Below are positions 11,892-24,124 of a stretch of DNA of 64,000 bases, piece by piece. This stretch comes from Crossaster papposus (taxonomy: Eukaryota > Echinodermata > Asteroidea > Velatida > Solasteridae). The stretch lies in assembly GCA_037893245.1 (NCBI GenBank), contig JBAIAA010000414.1:2084001-2148000 (forward strand). The letters are read 5' to 3'. The notes below the pieces were generated by a model. That model saw only the letters and a program-made list of their open reading frames with translations. It made no database searches and was not told the origin of the DNA. The number at the start of each line of letters is the position of its first letter. Position 1 is the stretch's first letter. The position numbers and the translations under genes were made by a program.

Positions 11892-14240
11892 TGAGAGGCG
11901 ATTATGGGTGCATGTGACTAAATCTCTGAAAATCACCGCGCGCGAGCTCATTAATATTTTGTGATCCCTCCGGTAATTTTGAATAAGAGGTCCCTGGGGC
12001 CTATACATTGGACTGATTGTAGAAATATTTGTGGAAATCAAGAATTGGTGACCCGTGGCTTCCAACTCGGGGGATTCTACTCATGAGCGTCTCCAGGCGG
12101 CGCTCTTTCTTTCAATTGTTGTGTTGGTTGCAACGATCGCCGTATTAGTGTAGTGGAACCTTAGGGCACGCGTATGGATTGCTTCAACCTCGTCCTCAGG
12201 AAGGGCGTCAATACAGGCGCGGTTCTAGATCTAATATTTTAGGGGGCTAGACCCTTCGCACGTGACGTCAACTTCTAACTTTCGCAGATCTATAGTATAC
12301 GTATTTTCCAGAATGTACTTTTTGTTGCAAGTACAAGTACATAGGGAGAGCTAGACAAAGGTTTTGGCTAAGGAGCCCGAATTCAGCTAGACAAACGAAG
12401 TTAATCACAACTCGGCCGCTTATAACACTCGGCTGAGATGTGTGACTGACTAATAATTACAGTCTGAAATTGTTCCTCAAACTTTCTAACCGGAACAATT
12501 TACAACTGTATTTAGGGCCTATTTCTCAACTAGGATACATTGGTTGCTAAAAACTAAACAGACTGTCCAATGACTGTCTTTCTGCATTGTGAACTGCAAA
12601 ACTCAAAGTTTAATCCATGCTCAATAAAGTAAATAACAATTGCCATAAGCTCATTCTATGTACAATGGTAGGTAAGTAAGTAAAGATTAATGCTAGAATT
12701 TAACAAATTTTGGTTTGAAAGACGTTTCTACTGTTGTTCTCACTCAATCTATATAGACAACTTCTATATTTAGTGACTATACAGTGTATACAACTTTATA
12801 AGACGGAGCACTCTGAGGCTACCATAAAACAGCCATAGCTGAGCCAATTCTGGAGAAAACCTCTTGGATCTGACAACAATTGATATGCAATCTCAAATGA
12901 GTAAACCGGTTGCCGAATAGCATGGTCATTCAGTTTAGCAATGTCACAAGACAATTTAAATCAGTTTAAATGTTTAGTCACCCCTTTTGAACACCAGGTC
13001 GAGAATATTTGTTATTACATACCAGATTCGTCTATAGCAACACAGCTTAGACCAATTCGATCTGTAATGACAAATATTCTCAATCCAATGTGAAAACAGA
13101 GTGACCACACTATGACATTGAATGATAAATGACTAAACTGGTTGTGAAAAAGCTTTGTCTGGACGGAATTGAACGTGAGAGTTCGTTAATTTGAATACAA
13201 AAATGTTTTAAAATAGCATAAAACATGGGATTTGTTGGCCAATTTTAAACCTGTCTTTAACATTGAAACACCTTCATCAATACTGTCTTGTTATTCTTTT
13301 TAAAAGCGTTCAAACACGAACAAGGTATTGATCAAAAATATCTAGCGATTTATCATTCATTCTTTTACACGCGCAATGTTTAGCTTCTGAAAAATGTTTG
13401 CGTTTGCTTAACACAGTGTTGACGGTACTGTCGGACACAATGTTTATTCTACAATTTATTAAAGGTGTAAGATGGTAATCTTGATTGTACAATGAATTAC
13501 AATTACAACTATTATTATAACTAAAACAAATAATTATTCGAAATAAATATAGATTTTCCCGGCCAAATTCATCACAAATTAGTTCATTTTCATTAACACG
13601 CATTCAAATTGACGCATTCCCCCCTAATTCAATCAAACTAGGGTTTCTTTTTAGCTACTATTGCATTCAATTTTGTGTTTGTGCACACATGATTTCGTTC
13701 TTTTCATTCAGGCTCGTTTTAGTCATTCTATTTCATGTATAGGCATTCAAGACTACAGTTTTACCATTCTTCAGTTGAATTTCTGCTATAGGTAAAGTGT
13801 TAGGTAAAGTTTTAAAAGTTATGGTGGTAAGTTTGAAATGAAAACTAAATTGTTCGCTATTGTCTTGTGATTGTTTGCAATGGTATTTATGTTTTTTTCT
13901 TTATTTCTGCTAATGTTCGGACCATGTCAAATTAGAAAATAGCAAATGCTTTTAAGAAACAAAAGCTTAAAATTATCAGGGGGTCGTTATAAAATTAACT
14001 AAAACAAAAGGTTGTTCTTTTCATGTATATTTGTTCCACAGTTCCTTTTCTAATCGCGTTTCTTTTTGTTCAAAAGCCTTGCCTAAAACACAACAAATAT
14101 ATTTGTTAATATAATACTATAGCTCCATTCCTTGTTTTTTTCTTAATTTCCAAATAAGTCCTTATCGCTGCAGACCGTGGCAACTCCCGTGTGAAAAAAA
14201 GAAATGCGACACACGACGACACAACTCCGACCAGGCATTA
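11892..14240. other. No gene recognised
   Basis: The part up to about 13375 is duplicated at 62240-64000 and includes the empty site (about 12238-12252) for the MITE at 62627-62889. The rest is AT-rich single-copy sequence in this window. ORFs such as 13310-13603 on the minus strand have no recognisable domain. Confidence 0.5.
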
Positions 14241-14248
14241 GTACACAA

Positions 14249-14482
14249 CAGGGATGTAGTCGAGTCCATCACAAGTCCCTGCAAGTCCCTGTAAGTCCCT
14301 GCAAGTCCATCACAAGTCCTCCAGTTCCAATTCAAATCGCAAGCTATTCAAATCAGCTTTGACAAAAGCATTCCTTTGTCATTGTTCATCCAGTTACTTG
14401 TGACTGCCTTTATGAAGGGACTTGTGACTGGCTTCACGAAAGGACTTATGAAAGGACTTGCAGGGACTCGACTACAACCCTG
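14249..14482. mobile_element. hAT-like MITE with 8-bp target duplication
   Basis: A 234-bp element flanked by GTACACAA on both sides (14241-14248 and 14483-14490). Its ends are CAGGGATGTAGTCGAGTCC and the complement of CAGGGTTGTAGTCGAGTCC. An 8-bp duplication and a CAGGG start are typical of the hAT superfamily. The interior consists largely of repeated AAGTCCCT or AAGTCC words on the left and their complements on the right, so it can fold on itself. ORFs through it are shadows. Confidence 0.88.
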
Positions 14483-14490
14483 GTACACAA

Positions 14491-16936
14491 TCGGTTGTAT
14501 TCGCCTTCGCCGCGCTGGTCGCGTCGTGGCATTGATTTTCATACACCAATTTCATGTTATTTACACTTGTCAGTCTTTTTTCAAACCTAGTTTTGTTTAT
14601 CACTTGCTGGGTTTGCTCTCCAGGTACTAAGTTACTTCTTCACACACAAATGCGGTTTCTGAAGCTGTGCCATCGGCAGAAGGTTGAATGATGATTCTCT
14701 CCATTCTCGCGGTCGGCATGACGTCACGAAGGGGCGAGCCGTCCATAACAACATGCGTTTAACCTCAAATTTTCCCCTTTGCGCTAAGTGCATAAACAAT
14801 GGGAAGATAAACGAAGTCCCCGGATGTCCGACCGCGAGAATTTGACGAGAAAATTTGACTCACGCATGGCGCATGCATTTGTTTACATATAGTGCGCCAC
14901 CTATCGACACACTTTTGTATGGAAAGCCGCATCTTTTAGAAATCGATCGTAAATAATGGGATGGGGGACATAACTTTGTATAGTTTAAATTTATTTTTAA
15001 GATGCATCCTTTTCACCAAAATGATTTCGAAATGTATATCAATTTGTGAAATGTAAGTGGGGCTGGGGGATACTATTATTAGCCTAAATAAATTCATTGT
15101 CACTTTTCTTCTTTTTTTTGTCAATATGGCTGTCCATACTGTGCCTGTTGCGACGTCATCGATTCAAGGACCAAAAACGGGTCTTTCGAGGCCTAATTTC
15201 ACCCCTTTGTTCCATTCCCTTGCTCTGACAAGATGGATTTTTGAATTTGCAGTGGTTCAATTTATGTGTATGGGAATCTTCATTCTGTTCCCCGTCAGGT
15301 ACCACCAGGCAACACGAAAAACGGGGACGTAACACGGCCTATCATGCTTTGAGAAGTTTCATAGTCTGTAATGAGCATTCACCTGAGCACGTTTTATATT
15401 TAAGTTGGGGGGGTGGGGGGGGGGGGGGGGGGGGGGGGCGCCTTCATTTGAATTTTTAACTGCATCCATATTGTACCCATTTTGTATGTTTGTGCAATTC
15501 GGGCGATTCACAATGAAGTGCGCCACCAAGCGTTTGACTCAAAAGAGCCACTTTTAAACTTTACGGTCGACTTCTTCCGTATATCATACTGTAGTGAAAT
15601 ATCTATTCTTCATTGTTCACGTGAGGTTTAACACAAACGAAAATGTATCCGGCAGCGTCGTTAATTAAAACATTGTTATTTGCAGAACAAAAAATAAAAC
15701 TTTAATTGTGCGCGTCCAAAAAGAGGTAAAAACTGATGAGTTCATGCAAAATGAATACTGTTTTCAAAACCGATGCCGACTTTTTCCCATGATGCACTGC
15801 GGGGATAGCAGGATTTGCGCCTCCAATGGCGTATTTTCAAAGAAAGACTTGAAATTTTCTCACTCTTCATGTTTCTTCATCAGAATTACACTTCTTGTCA
15901 AGTCATATAAAGGGCAAAAAAGTGGGGGTGTGATATGGAATTCTTTCCACCCCTTCCAAAAAAACTTCTCACAGGCCAATAATATTAATCTAATAGTCAT
16001 TGCTTTTGGGGTACTGTCAATTCATTATGATTCAACACAACTTCAAAGAAGAGTGGCCTTTCATTACTTTGCCTTGCGAGGGCGCTATACACTAAAACTT
16101 GACAAAAGGGGCTTGGTCACTAACTGGTCATATCATGTATATTACTGTGGTAACCTAAGCATAGCAATATGCCTTGGTACTGAAAGGGATAACGGTATTA
16201 ATAATAATGATAACTAACCACAGGGAACAGAGAGTGCACCCTCGATCTTTATTTACTCCTTTTCCTAGATTTTTATTTCACTTCCTTGTGACCTCCAAAA
16301 TCTCTGTCTAAAACCCTCTCCAAAAGACTGTTTTCGTTGCGTGATCACCTCTTTGACCAAGTCTCAATTTATCATGCTTTTTAGATTAGTGGAATATTTA
16401 CATGTACGTGTACAGTCGGCTCTCGTTTGTACAGACCCAGCCAGATCTGGACAAAATAAATGCACAGTCTGTTTTGTTATTGTTCATGTGTATTTCTGTT
16501 TTAATGTCGTTGTTAGTTTTGCCAAAAAATGAAGTAAATAAAAATATAAATGGATGCCGATAAAAAAATAATATCAAAAAGAATGGAAAACAGCGTTCGT
16601 TTTATATTTATGTTATTTTTGCGTTTGCCGTCCGAATTAAGATAAAGACTAGCTATATAGACTGGTGCTTCAAAGGGCTCGTGTTATTTTAAACATAAAC
16701 GAGTCGGGGTACGATGCCGTGAAGATAATTGTTCCCAATGCCGCACACGTATCACGTTGATCGGGCTCAAAATGTTCCTTTTATTTCTTGGAAATAGCAG
16801 GTCATGTGCTAATGCAAATTCACAGGCAGCCTTACAATGTAAGTACTTCCTACCAAACAGGGAATTTCAGCTGCCAACAAAAATGGCACCGATGACAAAG
16901 TAAAAATAGAATGTCACGTAAACGTTAATGTTATAA
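14491..16936. other. No gene recognised
   Basis: The stretch includes a 14-bp inverted repeat ATTCTCGCGGTCGG/CCGACCGCGAGAAT (about 14694 and 14829-14842), a G homopolymer (15407-15438) and a dispersed repeat also seen at position 1 (15898-15968). The 169-aa ORF at 15708-16217 runs through that repeat and shows no domain, so I do not call it. Confidence 0.5.
15407..15438 (+). repeat. Poly-G tract
   Basis: A run of 32 bases that are all G except one T at 15414. It could form a G-quadruplex. Its exact length is doubtful because such runs are error-prone in sequencing and assembly. Confidence 0.9.
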
Positions 16937-17270
16937 AGGTAGAATACACCAGTGGTAATTGGTGTTATTATCATGAATGGGTGGATTTGGGAGGTTGTAT
17001 TTTATAGTAAATATCGTTTAATTGATCTGTTTGAAATTTTACAATCATGGATGCCCAGGAAAGCAAGACAAACGACGTTTGTTTTAAACCAGCGTCGGGC
17101 AGTGGTTCTTATGTTGTTCTTGTTGTTTTTTCACGATCGCCGTAACAATTATAACATATCTAGCGCAATCATTTTGCTGGATGCCTACTATCATTATTTA
17201 CTTTAAAAAAAGAAAGATATTTCTTAATAATTCGGTAGTGAAAAGTGTCGATATCTGCAAATGGTGTATC
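16937..17270. mobile_element. Truncated TTAA MITE abutting minisatellite B
   Basis: Related to 5369-5805 but in opposite orientation: it starts AGGTAGAATACACCA and ends ATGGTGTATCC. The last bases of the terminal repeat are missing and the 12-bp GC-rich array starts at once. The left flank is TTATAA rather than TTAA. The position suggests that the left border of cassette B arose by a break or recombination inside the MITE end. Confidence 0.75.
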
Positions 17271-18513
17271 CGGCGCGGCCAGGGCGCGGACAGGGCGCGG
17301 ACAGGGCGAGGCCAGGGCGCGGTCAGGGCGCGGCTAGGGCGCGGCTAGGGCGAGGTCCAGGGAGAGGTCCAGGGAGAGGTCCAGGGCGAGGTCCAGGGCG
17401 CGATCAGGGCGCGGCTAGAGCGAGGTCCAGGGCGAGGTCCAGGGCGCGACCAGGGCGCGGGCAGGCCGAGGTCCAGGGCGAGGTCCAGTGCGAGGTCCAG
17501 GGCGAGGTCCAGGGCGAGGTCCAGGGCGCGGCCAGGGCGCAGCCAGGGCGCGGCCAGGGGGAGATCCAGGGGGAGATCCAGGGCGAGGTCCAGGGCGAGG
17601 TCCAGGGCGAAGTCCAGGGCGCGGCCAGGGCGCGGCCAGGGCGAGATCCAGGGCGAGATCCAGGGCGAGATCCAGGGCGAGGTCCAGGGCGAGGTCCAGG
17701 GCGAGATCCAGGGCGAGGTCCAGGGGGAAGTCCAGGGCGAGGTCCAGGGCGAGGTCCAGGGCGAGGTCCAGGGCGAGGTCCAGGGCGAGGTCCAGGACGA
17801 GGTCCAGGGCGCGTCCAGGGCGCGGCCAGGGCGCGGCTAGGGCGAGGTCCAGGGCGAGGTCCAGGGCGAGGTCCAGGGCGCGGCCTAGGGCGAGGTCCAG
17901 GGCGAGGTCCAGGGCGAGGTCCAGGACGAGGTCCAGGGCGCGGCCAGGGCGCGGCCAGGGCGAGGTTCAGGGCGAGGTCCCGGGCGCGGCCAGGGCGCGG
18001 CCAGGGCGAGGTCCAGGGCGAGGTCCGGGCGAAATCCAGGGCGCGTCCATGGCGCGGCCAGGGCGCGGCTAGGGCGAGGTCCAGGTCGAGGTCCAGGGCG
18101 CGGCCTAGGGCGAGGTCCAGAGCGAGGTCCTGGACGAAGTCCAGGGCGCGGCCAGGGCGCGGCCAGGGCGAGGTTCAGGGCGAGGTCCCGGGCGCGGCCA
18201 GGGCGCGGCCAGGGCGAGGTCCAGGGCGAGGTCCGGGCGAAATCCAGGGCGCGTCCATGGCGCGGCCAGGGCGCGGCTAGGGCGAGGTCCAGGTCGAGGT
18301 CCAGGGCGCGGCCTAGGGCGAGGTCCAGAGCGAGGTCCTGGACGAAGTCCAGGGCGCGGCCAGGGCGCGGCCAGGGCGAGGTTCAGGGCGAGGTCCAGGG
18401 CGCGGCCAGGGCGCGGCCATGGCGAGGTCCAGGGCGAGGTCAAGGGCGAGGTCCAGGGCGAAGGCCAGGGCGCGGCCAGGGCGAGGTCCAGGGTGCGTCC
18501 AGGGCGCTGTCAG
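17271..18513. repeat. 12-bp GC-rich minisatellite, array B
   Basis: Units of 11-13 bp close to GGTCCAGGGCGA, GGCCAGGGCGC and GGCTAGGGCGA are mixed, so the array is less regular than A or C. A higher-order block of about 220-230 bp is duplicated. The words GGGCGAAATCCAGGGCGCG and CCTGGACGAAGTCCAGGGCG each appear twice (about 18025 and 18235; 18130 and 18340). ORFs across it are repeat artefacts. Confidence 0.95.
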
Positions 18514-18514
18514 A

Positions 18515-20127
18515 AGTTGTGGATCTACATCTGTAGAATACTGTGCATACTCCTTAATTGCATATCCCATACAAGGACAGGTGTTTGAAGCGTAAATTGC
18601 CTTACACCTGCCAATCACGCTGAGATAATTACACGCTCGTAAACTCAACACGAACAACCTAAATCAACTGAAACAAATTAATCGTGGATTGGTTCTTGTC
18701 GCTCAGTTTATTCAACGTCATTGGTCTTTTTGTTTTGGAACCATATTTGTATCGCAATATACAAGCAAAAAGTAAAATGTGCTTATTAATTAAGATAATT
18801 TTTTGCCCTCTTCTGCGATATTGATGTGGTTTTGGTAATTTTAAATTAATTTAAATTATAAGCACTTACTTAAGATAACGCGCTCCAAATAATGCATAAT
18901 GTCATAATTGCGATTTAGTGAAATGTTTACAAATGATTACCATATTTCTTATAATGATTACCATTATTTCGACACCCCCATAAAACCGAGTTTCAAAAAC
19001 TTGATCACCAGTGAAAAAAGCTAACAATGCCAAGAAGCATGAAAAAAGAGAATTTTAATTTTTTTTTAATTTGTTTTTTGTTACACGAAACAACTATAAA
19101 CCTTTATGATTTAAAATTGTGCAGACAAATAATGAATAATGACATCAGAACAAATACATCTGTGAAATTTAGATTCTCTTGGTTTTGTGCTGTACAGTAT
19201 TTTTGTGGGAAATTATATGATGAATATTTTGAATATTTTTTTATATTTTATAAGAGGAATAACACTTGCCACCAATTCTAAGCTGATGTCATTTTGTGCA
19301 ACATTCTATTCGTGCAATACAAATATTATCAATGCATACATGTACGAATAACACTTATTTTCTAAGCTGACATTACCTGTGGAACTATAATTGAAATCCA
19401 AGTAACAAATTATTTTCACATTACGCTGTATTTATAATTTAGCAAGAACAGTTTTCACAATGTTCCGTTATATGAACCTTATTCAAGAGAAAACCATTTT
19501 GGTTGTGTTCCCTGGATGTATCCGATAAATTGTGAATTGTTTAATGGGATGGTGACATTTTGGTGACTTTTTTTGAATTCTAGCCTCACTTTAAATATTT
19601 TTTTGAAATGTGGCATAAAACATTAAGGTATGTTTAATCACAAATGTTTAATTATTCATCAGAGACGACTGGTGTTATTTGGTAATTAACTTTATGTCAT
19701 TGTTTTCATTTCTATCTGCAAGTTAAAACAAAATGACGATTTTACCTCACTTTCAATTATTATGGCCGACTCGTGAATAAATCTCATAGTGACGGATGCT
19801 GTTCGTAGCTCTGCAATGTTGGCGAAAGTTATCATTAAAGGAGAATTCAACTTCAATTTCAAAAAGACCACCATGCCCTTGTTTAAATAATGTAATCGGC
19901 AGGTTGTTGTACGTATTGGTGAACCCTTGTGTATGTGATTGGGCCTATAATCTCGCTGTTAAAAAAAAAAAAAATCGGAGTAAAAATAAACTTAGTCTAA
20001 ATTCGAGGCAGCTTCGGTTAAACTTGGCTACAATTTTGGCATTGCAATATGATCAAATGTAGCCGTTGTTTCATGAGATGTAGAAAATATAATGGGTATT
20101 CTTTTATAAGAACTAGTTAACCTCTTA
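18515..20127. other. Cassette B spacer, no gene
   Basis: Collinear with the A spacer (3736-5364) with many small indels. Homopolymer-rich. Short ORFs such as 19027-19281 are not shared in frame with A or C. Confidence 0.6.
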
Positions 20128-20676
20128 TGCACTTGTCAATTGTAACCCGCGCCCTGGGGGACCCTGGACTAGCGGGGACTTAGCCGGGAACTTCCATATT
20201 GAAATTTGGAAACCCCTGGGTAGTCCCTGGTAAGTTTCTAGTCAAGTGCCACGGGGCGGGGACACTTTTTTCTTGGAACCCATGGGTAAGTCCCCGCCCC
20301 CGACCGCTGGGCATAAGTTGGAAGTCCCCGCACAGTCCAGGCCCTGTAACGCCGGGCCTAATGTGGAAGTCCCTGCATATGCCCCGGCAAAAGATGCCTG
20401 GCATAGTATGCCCTAAACTAAAAGGCCACTCATGCCTATATATCAGGTCATGTACCCTTTTGGGAAATCCCCGGGCAATGCCCCGGCCGGCGGGGCATCT
20501 GTTTTTGGAAATCCCTGGGTATCGCCCCGGCTTGCGGGGCAACCCCTTTGGAAGTCTCGGGTCAGTCCCGGGGTAATGTCCAGGGTAGCAGGGCACCTTT
20601 TTCTTGGAAACCCTTAAGTAGGCCCCCGCTAGTGCTCCGCTATAGCCAGGGTCCCCCAGGGCGGGGGTTACGTGCA
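20128..20676. mobile_element. GC-rich element with TTA target duplication (Harbinger-like)
   Basis: The insertion is present only in cassette B. TTA flanks both sides (20125-20127 and 20677-20679), and A has the uninterrupted site at about 5363-5368. The ends carry TGCAC and, close inside, GTAACCC followed by CGCCCTGGGGGACCCTGG in inverted orientation. A 3-bp TTA duplication fits PIF/Harbinger. The interior is a set of diverged units of about 50-60 bp built on TTGGAAATCCCTGGGTA and CCCCGGC...GCGGGGC, themselves small hairpins. No transposase is present. Confidence 0.72.
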
Positions 20677-20680
20677 TTAA

Positions 20681-21113
20681 AGGTAGGATACACCATTTGC
20701 AGATATCTACCGAATTATTAAGAAATATCTTACTTATTTGAAAATAAATATTGTCTCTGAAGAAGATCTTGTTAAGATCAAAATATTAGGCCCTCTTAAC
20801 TCATTTGATAAATATTGTTTGTTAGCATCCAGCAAAACTATGCGCTAGATATCCTGTAATTGTTTGGAAAAATTGAATTTTATAAAAATAAATCATGATC
20901 GCCGGACGGCGATCGTGGAAAAAACAAGAACAACATAAGAACAACTGCCTGACGCCGGTTGAAAACGAACGCCGTTTTTCTGGCTTTTCTCAGCATCTAG
21001 GATTGTAAAACTTCAGACAGGTCAGTTACTTAAACGATATTTTCTATCAAATACAACTCCCAAATCCACCCATTCCTGATAATTCAAGCAATTACCAATG
21101 GTGTATTCTACCT
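20681..21113. mobile_element. TTAA-target MITE, copy B
   Basis: Same element as 5369-5805, with TTAA at 20677-20680 and 21114-21117. Its inner palindrome reads GATCGCCGGACGGCGATC, a longer perfect inverted repeat than in A. Confidence 0.85.
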
Positions 21114-21302
21114 TTAACACGTTGACAAAGTGATAGTAACATTTCAATTAACTGCTAAACATTATTCCATAGAAACATTTTTTGGCAGTTTTATAACAAT
21201 TATAAAAGACTCTGGGTATTAATGAATAATATGGTTGAGCAATGATTTACAGGTGCCAACTAAAACAAGTACATTTCAAAATTAATATCAACAATGCAAC
21301 AT

Positions 21303-22361
21303 TCATGGTCCAATTTCACGCGTTTTCATGCTACATGCTTTCATGGAATAACCCGATTTCCATGAGTCCCATCGCACGCCTTGAACACGATTCTTGTCTA
21401 GGTAATATACACCATTTAAGTGAGAATAGAAACAGCTATTAAACCACCAGCCTCCTGCGTACAGTTGTGCACAATTGTTTTGTGTCGCATCATTGTCACG
21501 ATCCTTTGTTGAAAAGGGATGTCCTTTTTGATACGTGTTCATACTATTTCCCTGATACCCAAGAGAGTCACCGGTAGTGCTGCTGGCATCGTATTGGTTA
21601 TATATTAGATTGTACCCACCTGGGGATATTTTGAAATCTGAGTATTTTGCCCATGCCGTGTTACCGTCCCAGTCCTCTAAATCAACTCGTAGCTCCCATG
21701 ATCCACGTAAATCGTTGGACGTCAGAGTCACCAAGTTGTCATTACCCAACCAGAACTCACCAGACAGATCTCCAAAGCCAGACTGGTAGTCGGTCCAGTT
21801 ACGGTAGAAGTCCACGCTGCCATCTTGTCGCCTCTGAAACACGATCCATCCCCCGCCGTCAGTTTCCATGTCACAGTAGACACGAAGACCGTCATTGCCG
21901 AATCCCTCTGGGTAGATTGTGTAGATACCGCTTGGACGATAACCGGCATCTAAGAGCATCTTGCAACTTCTGTAGCGATTCAAGGAACTATCAGCCAGTG
22001 AGTACAGAGGTGTGTCCTCATCTGCATCAAAGTACACGCTCCCTTGAGTTGCATTGAAGTAGTCGAGATGCTGCCGTCTTATGGCAAGGTTTAACTCACA
22101 TATTTTACTGCAGTCATTAAAGTTAAACGACTTGCAATGTTGATCCATGCTGCATTCACGTCCGCAGATGACACGAGATCGTACAATTTTGGTTGCAAAC
22201 GCAAACCCTTTTAGGGCGCGATTTTCTGCGGCATAAAACGCATGTTTCCCTGCATAAGAAGTTTCATATCCAGAGACGGACGAGGTAGCTCCCTGACATA
22301 TGATGAATATTATGTGAAATAGTTGCAACCAAGTAAAAGTCAGTTTCGCCATTGCTTCCAT
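21303..22361 (-). CDS. Secreted PAN/apple-like and fibrinogen C-terminal domain lectin (FReD), copy B
   Basis: A single-exon gene of 352 aa with the same architecture as copy A: signal peptide, PAN/apple-like cysteine cluster at 66-88, then the fibrinogen C-terminal domain. It is the most diverged copy. The signal peptide, PAN part and GGGW core are nearly unchanged, whereas changes concentrate after about residue 230 and especially in the last 70 residues. There it reads CAQLYAGGWWFNSC, the usual family spacing, where A and C have two more residues and an extra cysteine. The segment after SHLNGVYY is shorter and altered (DKNRVQGVRWDSW). The frame is open to TGA, so the gene is probably functional. 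Changed ligand specificity is an inference from where the changes lie. Confidence 0.93.
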   Translation of the reverse strand: MEAMAKLTFTWLQLFHIIFIICQGATSSVSGYETSYAGKHAFYAAENRALKGFAFATKIVRSRVICGRECSMDQHCKSFNFNDCSKICELNLAIRRQHLDYFNATQGSVYFDADEDTPLYSLADSSLNRYRSCKMLLDAGYRPSGIYTIYPEGFGNDGLRVYCDMETDGGGWIVFQRRQDGSVDFYRNWTDYQSGFGDLSGEFWLGNDNLVTLTSNDLRGSWELRVDLEDWDGNTAWAKYSDFKISPGGYNLIYNQYDASSTTGDSLGYQGNSMNTYQKGHPFSTKDRDNDATQNNCAQLYAGGWWFNSCFYSHLNGVYYLDKNRVQGVRWDSWKSGYSMKACSMKTREIGP

Positions 22362-22534
22362 TACTTAAAGGGTTCGTTAAAATCAGATAACTTAACGTCG
22401 ATCACAGTTTGTTTTATTTGTTTTTGTATAATGTGCGCCACATAATTATAGTTGAAATCACGGGAAGAAAATCTAGCGAGTTGTCGTGTCCGATTGAACT
22501 ATCCACACTGGTTGTTCAACGCCTAAAAGTCAAG

Positions 22535-23224
22535 CCGTACTGCTTTCGGTGCTGTCCTCTCTATATAAATGGTAGGATGCTCCTGTGAAACAGAGGCCTG
22601 GCGATTGTGTATCTCTCATTCTCTCTGATTGGTTATCTTAGTGAGTACGTCATTCACGTCAGTGACTGTAATTGGTCATTATTCCTGCAGTTACAAACCG
22701 TAGCCTTTGATTGGCTAATGTTTTATCGTAAGCTGATAACCGCATCGTTCTGTGAGATTCTGGATAAACGTTAAGCGCTGAAGTGCAGTCTTAATTCGTT
22801 TGAAATAATTGTCGTCATGCCACGCCAAACAAAGACACGGGCAATCTGAAGATTGCATACGCGTTCATATCAATTTTACGCTGGTTGATTCCATTCTCAA
22901 AACTTGAATGAGAAAGTCAGAGATAAAGTCGTCTATATATTAAGAGGAGGCTTTACATTATTATATCTCATACAAATGACAACACGAACTGTCCACGATA
23001 TTGATTTTGTTCCAGTGAATCTAGTGGCAATAAGAGGCAATTCTCTGGTAACTATGGTAACTCCTTCTACCGAAGGCCACAAGCTGATTACGTTCAAAGA
23101 AGATACTAAACCTGAAATGACAGCCTGAATTTTAATGAAGTCGCAAATATTATGAGTTGCGTTACAAAACAAAATCTAGACTCCTTTGAACTTACATCAT
23201 CGCCATCACTAACAAAAAAAATAC
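22535..23224. repeat. Partial left arm of the inverted repeat plus shared spacer (copy B)
   Basis: 22535-22800 matches the outer left arm of copy A (7242 onward) with several deletions. From about 22830 the sequence instead matches 1920-2160 and 42735-42870, including a short open frame with RGNSLVTMVTPSTEGHKL (22904-23128). The junction near 22820 therefore joins two parts of the cassette that are far apart in A. No gene is called. Confidence 0.6.
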
Positions 23225-23228
23225 TTAA

Positions 23229-24120
23229 GAGGGGGTCAACGTAAATATTTCAAATAAGTGTTCTCGTCAATAATTTGTTTTTTAAATATAAAAGGACTTG
23301 GTAAGCAAGTAACGAAAATAGAACTTACATTTTGTTATGGCCTGTTGCCATGCTAACAGGCCATTGAAAAAACAGGACAAAAAATCACCCAGCCAAAATG
23401 CTAATTTATATGACCAAATCAACTATATCATAACAAAGAATCATCATTGCCCTTTCTTGAGAACAAAATAACATGTTTTAAATGTCACCCTTATGCTATT
23501 TTTGGAACATGCGTTTGTCACCCTTATGCTATTTTTTGGAACATGCGTTAAAGCTTGTTTTAAAACTTGTAAAATTGTATTTTTTACCCTATTTTTGTCC
23601 CTCAAAAAGTCAACTTGCCCTGCAGGGGTTTCATAATATTTTCCTTTTTGGATTTGATTAGAGCCAACATTGGTCTTTTTATATCTGCTGGGAAATGTTT
23701 TGGGGATTATATCATCTTTAGGCAGTACTGCATCAAAAATTGTTATTTTTCAAGAAAACTGGGAAAATAAAATTGTGAGGTTTTTTTTGGTTTAAGGTAA
23801 TATACATACACAAATTGTACTTGTATGAATCTGGCTCCTTTTTCAAATTATAAGAGTGAGTTGTAGGCCTGTGAATTACTCCTACTGAATAAGCAGCATT
23901 TTTAACGGCGAAAATCTAGGCTACCCCCCTCCACAGTATTTCTTACCTATACCGTTGATAACATTCTATTAGTGGCATATACAAGGAGGAAACAATACTC
24001 GTTGTGAACAAAAACATTATTTATACAGAACCCAACTAAAGCATTGCTCACCAAGTCCTTTCATATTAAACCAAATAAATGCTGAGGACACTTATATAAA
24101 ATATTTACGTGGACCCACTC
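23229..24120. mobile_element. Fold-back TTAA element, copy B
   Basis: An 892-bp element with exact TTAA flanks (23225-23228 and 24121-24124). The ends are GAGGGGGTCAACGTAAATA and the complement of GAGTGGGTCCACGTAAATA. Long inverted terminal regions run inward for about 80 bp and continue with gaps. No transposase ORF. It is the best-preserved example for defining the family ends. Confidence 0.82.
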
Positions 24121-24124
24121 TTAA

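Larger units (their letters stand above)
935..13375. repeat. Segmental duplication copy A
   Basis: This stretch aligns collinearly with 42871-64000 (copy C). The shared order is hairpin, 12-bp minisatellite, TTAA MITE, minus-strand FReD gene and large inverted repeat. Copy B (17271-24124) shares the part from the minisatellite to the start of the inverted repeat. A lacks four insertions present in C (42944-43719, 46961-47256, 52737-59610, 62627-62889), so it supplies their empty sites. The alignment continues to the right edge of the window, so the duplication probably runs further. Confidence 0.9.

Noticed and set aside
15708-16217. 169-aa ORF as a candidate gene
   Set aside because: It overlaps a dispersed repeat that also occurs at position 1, and has no recognisable domain or signal.
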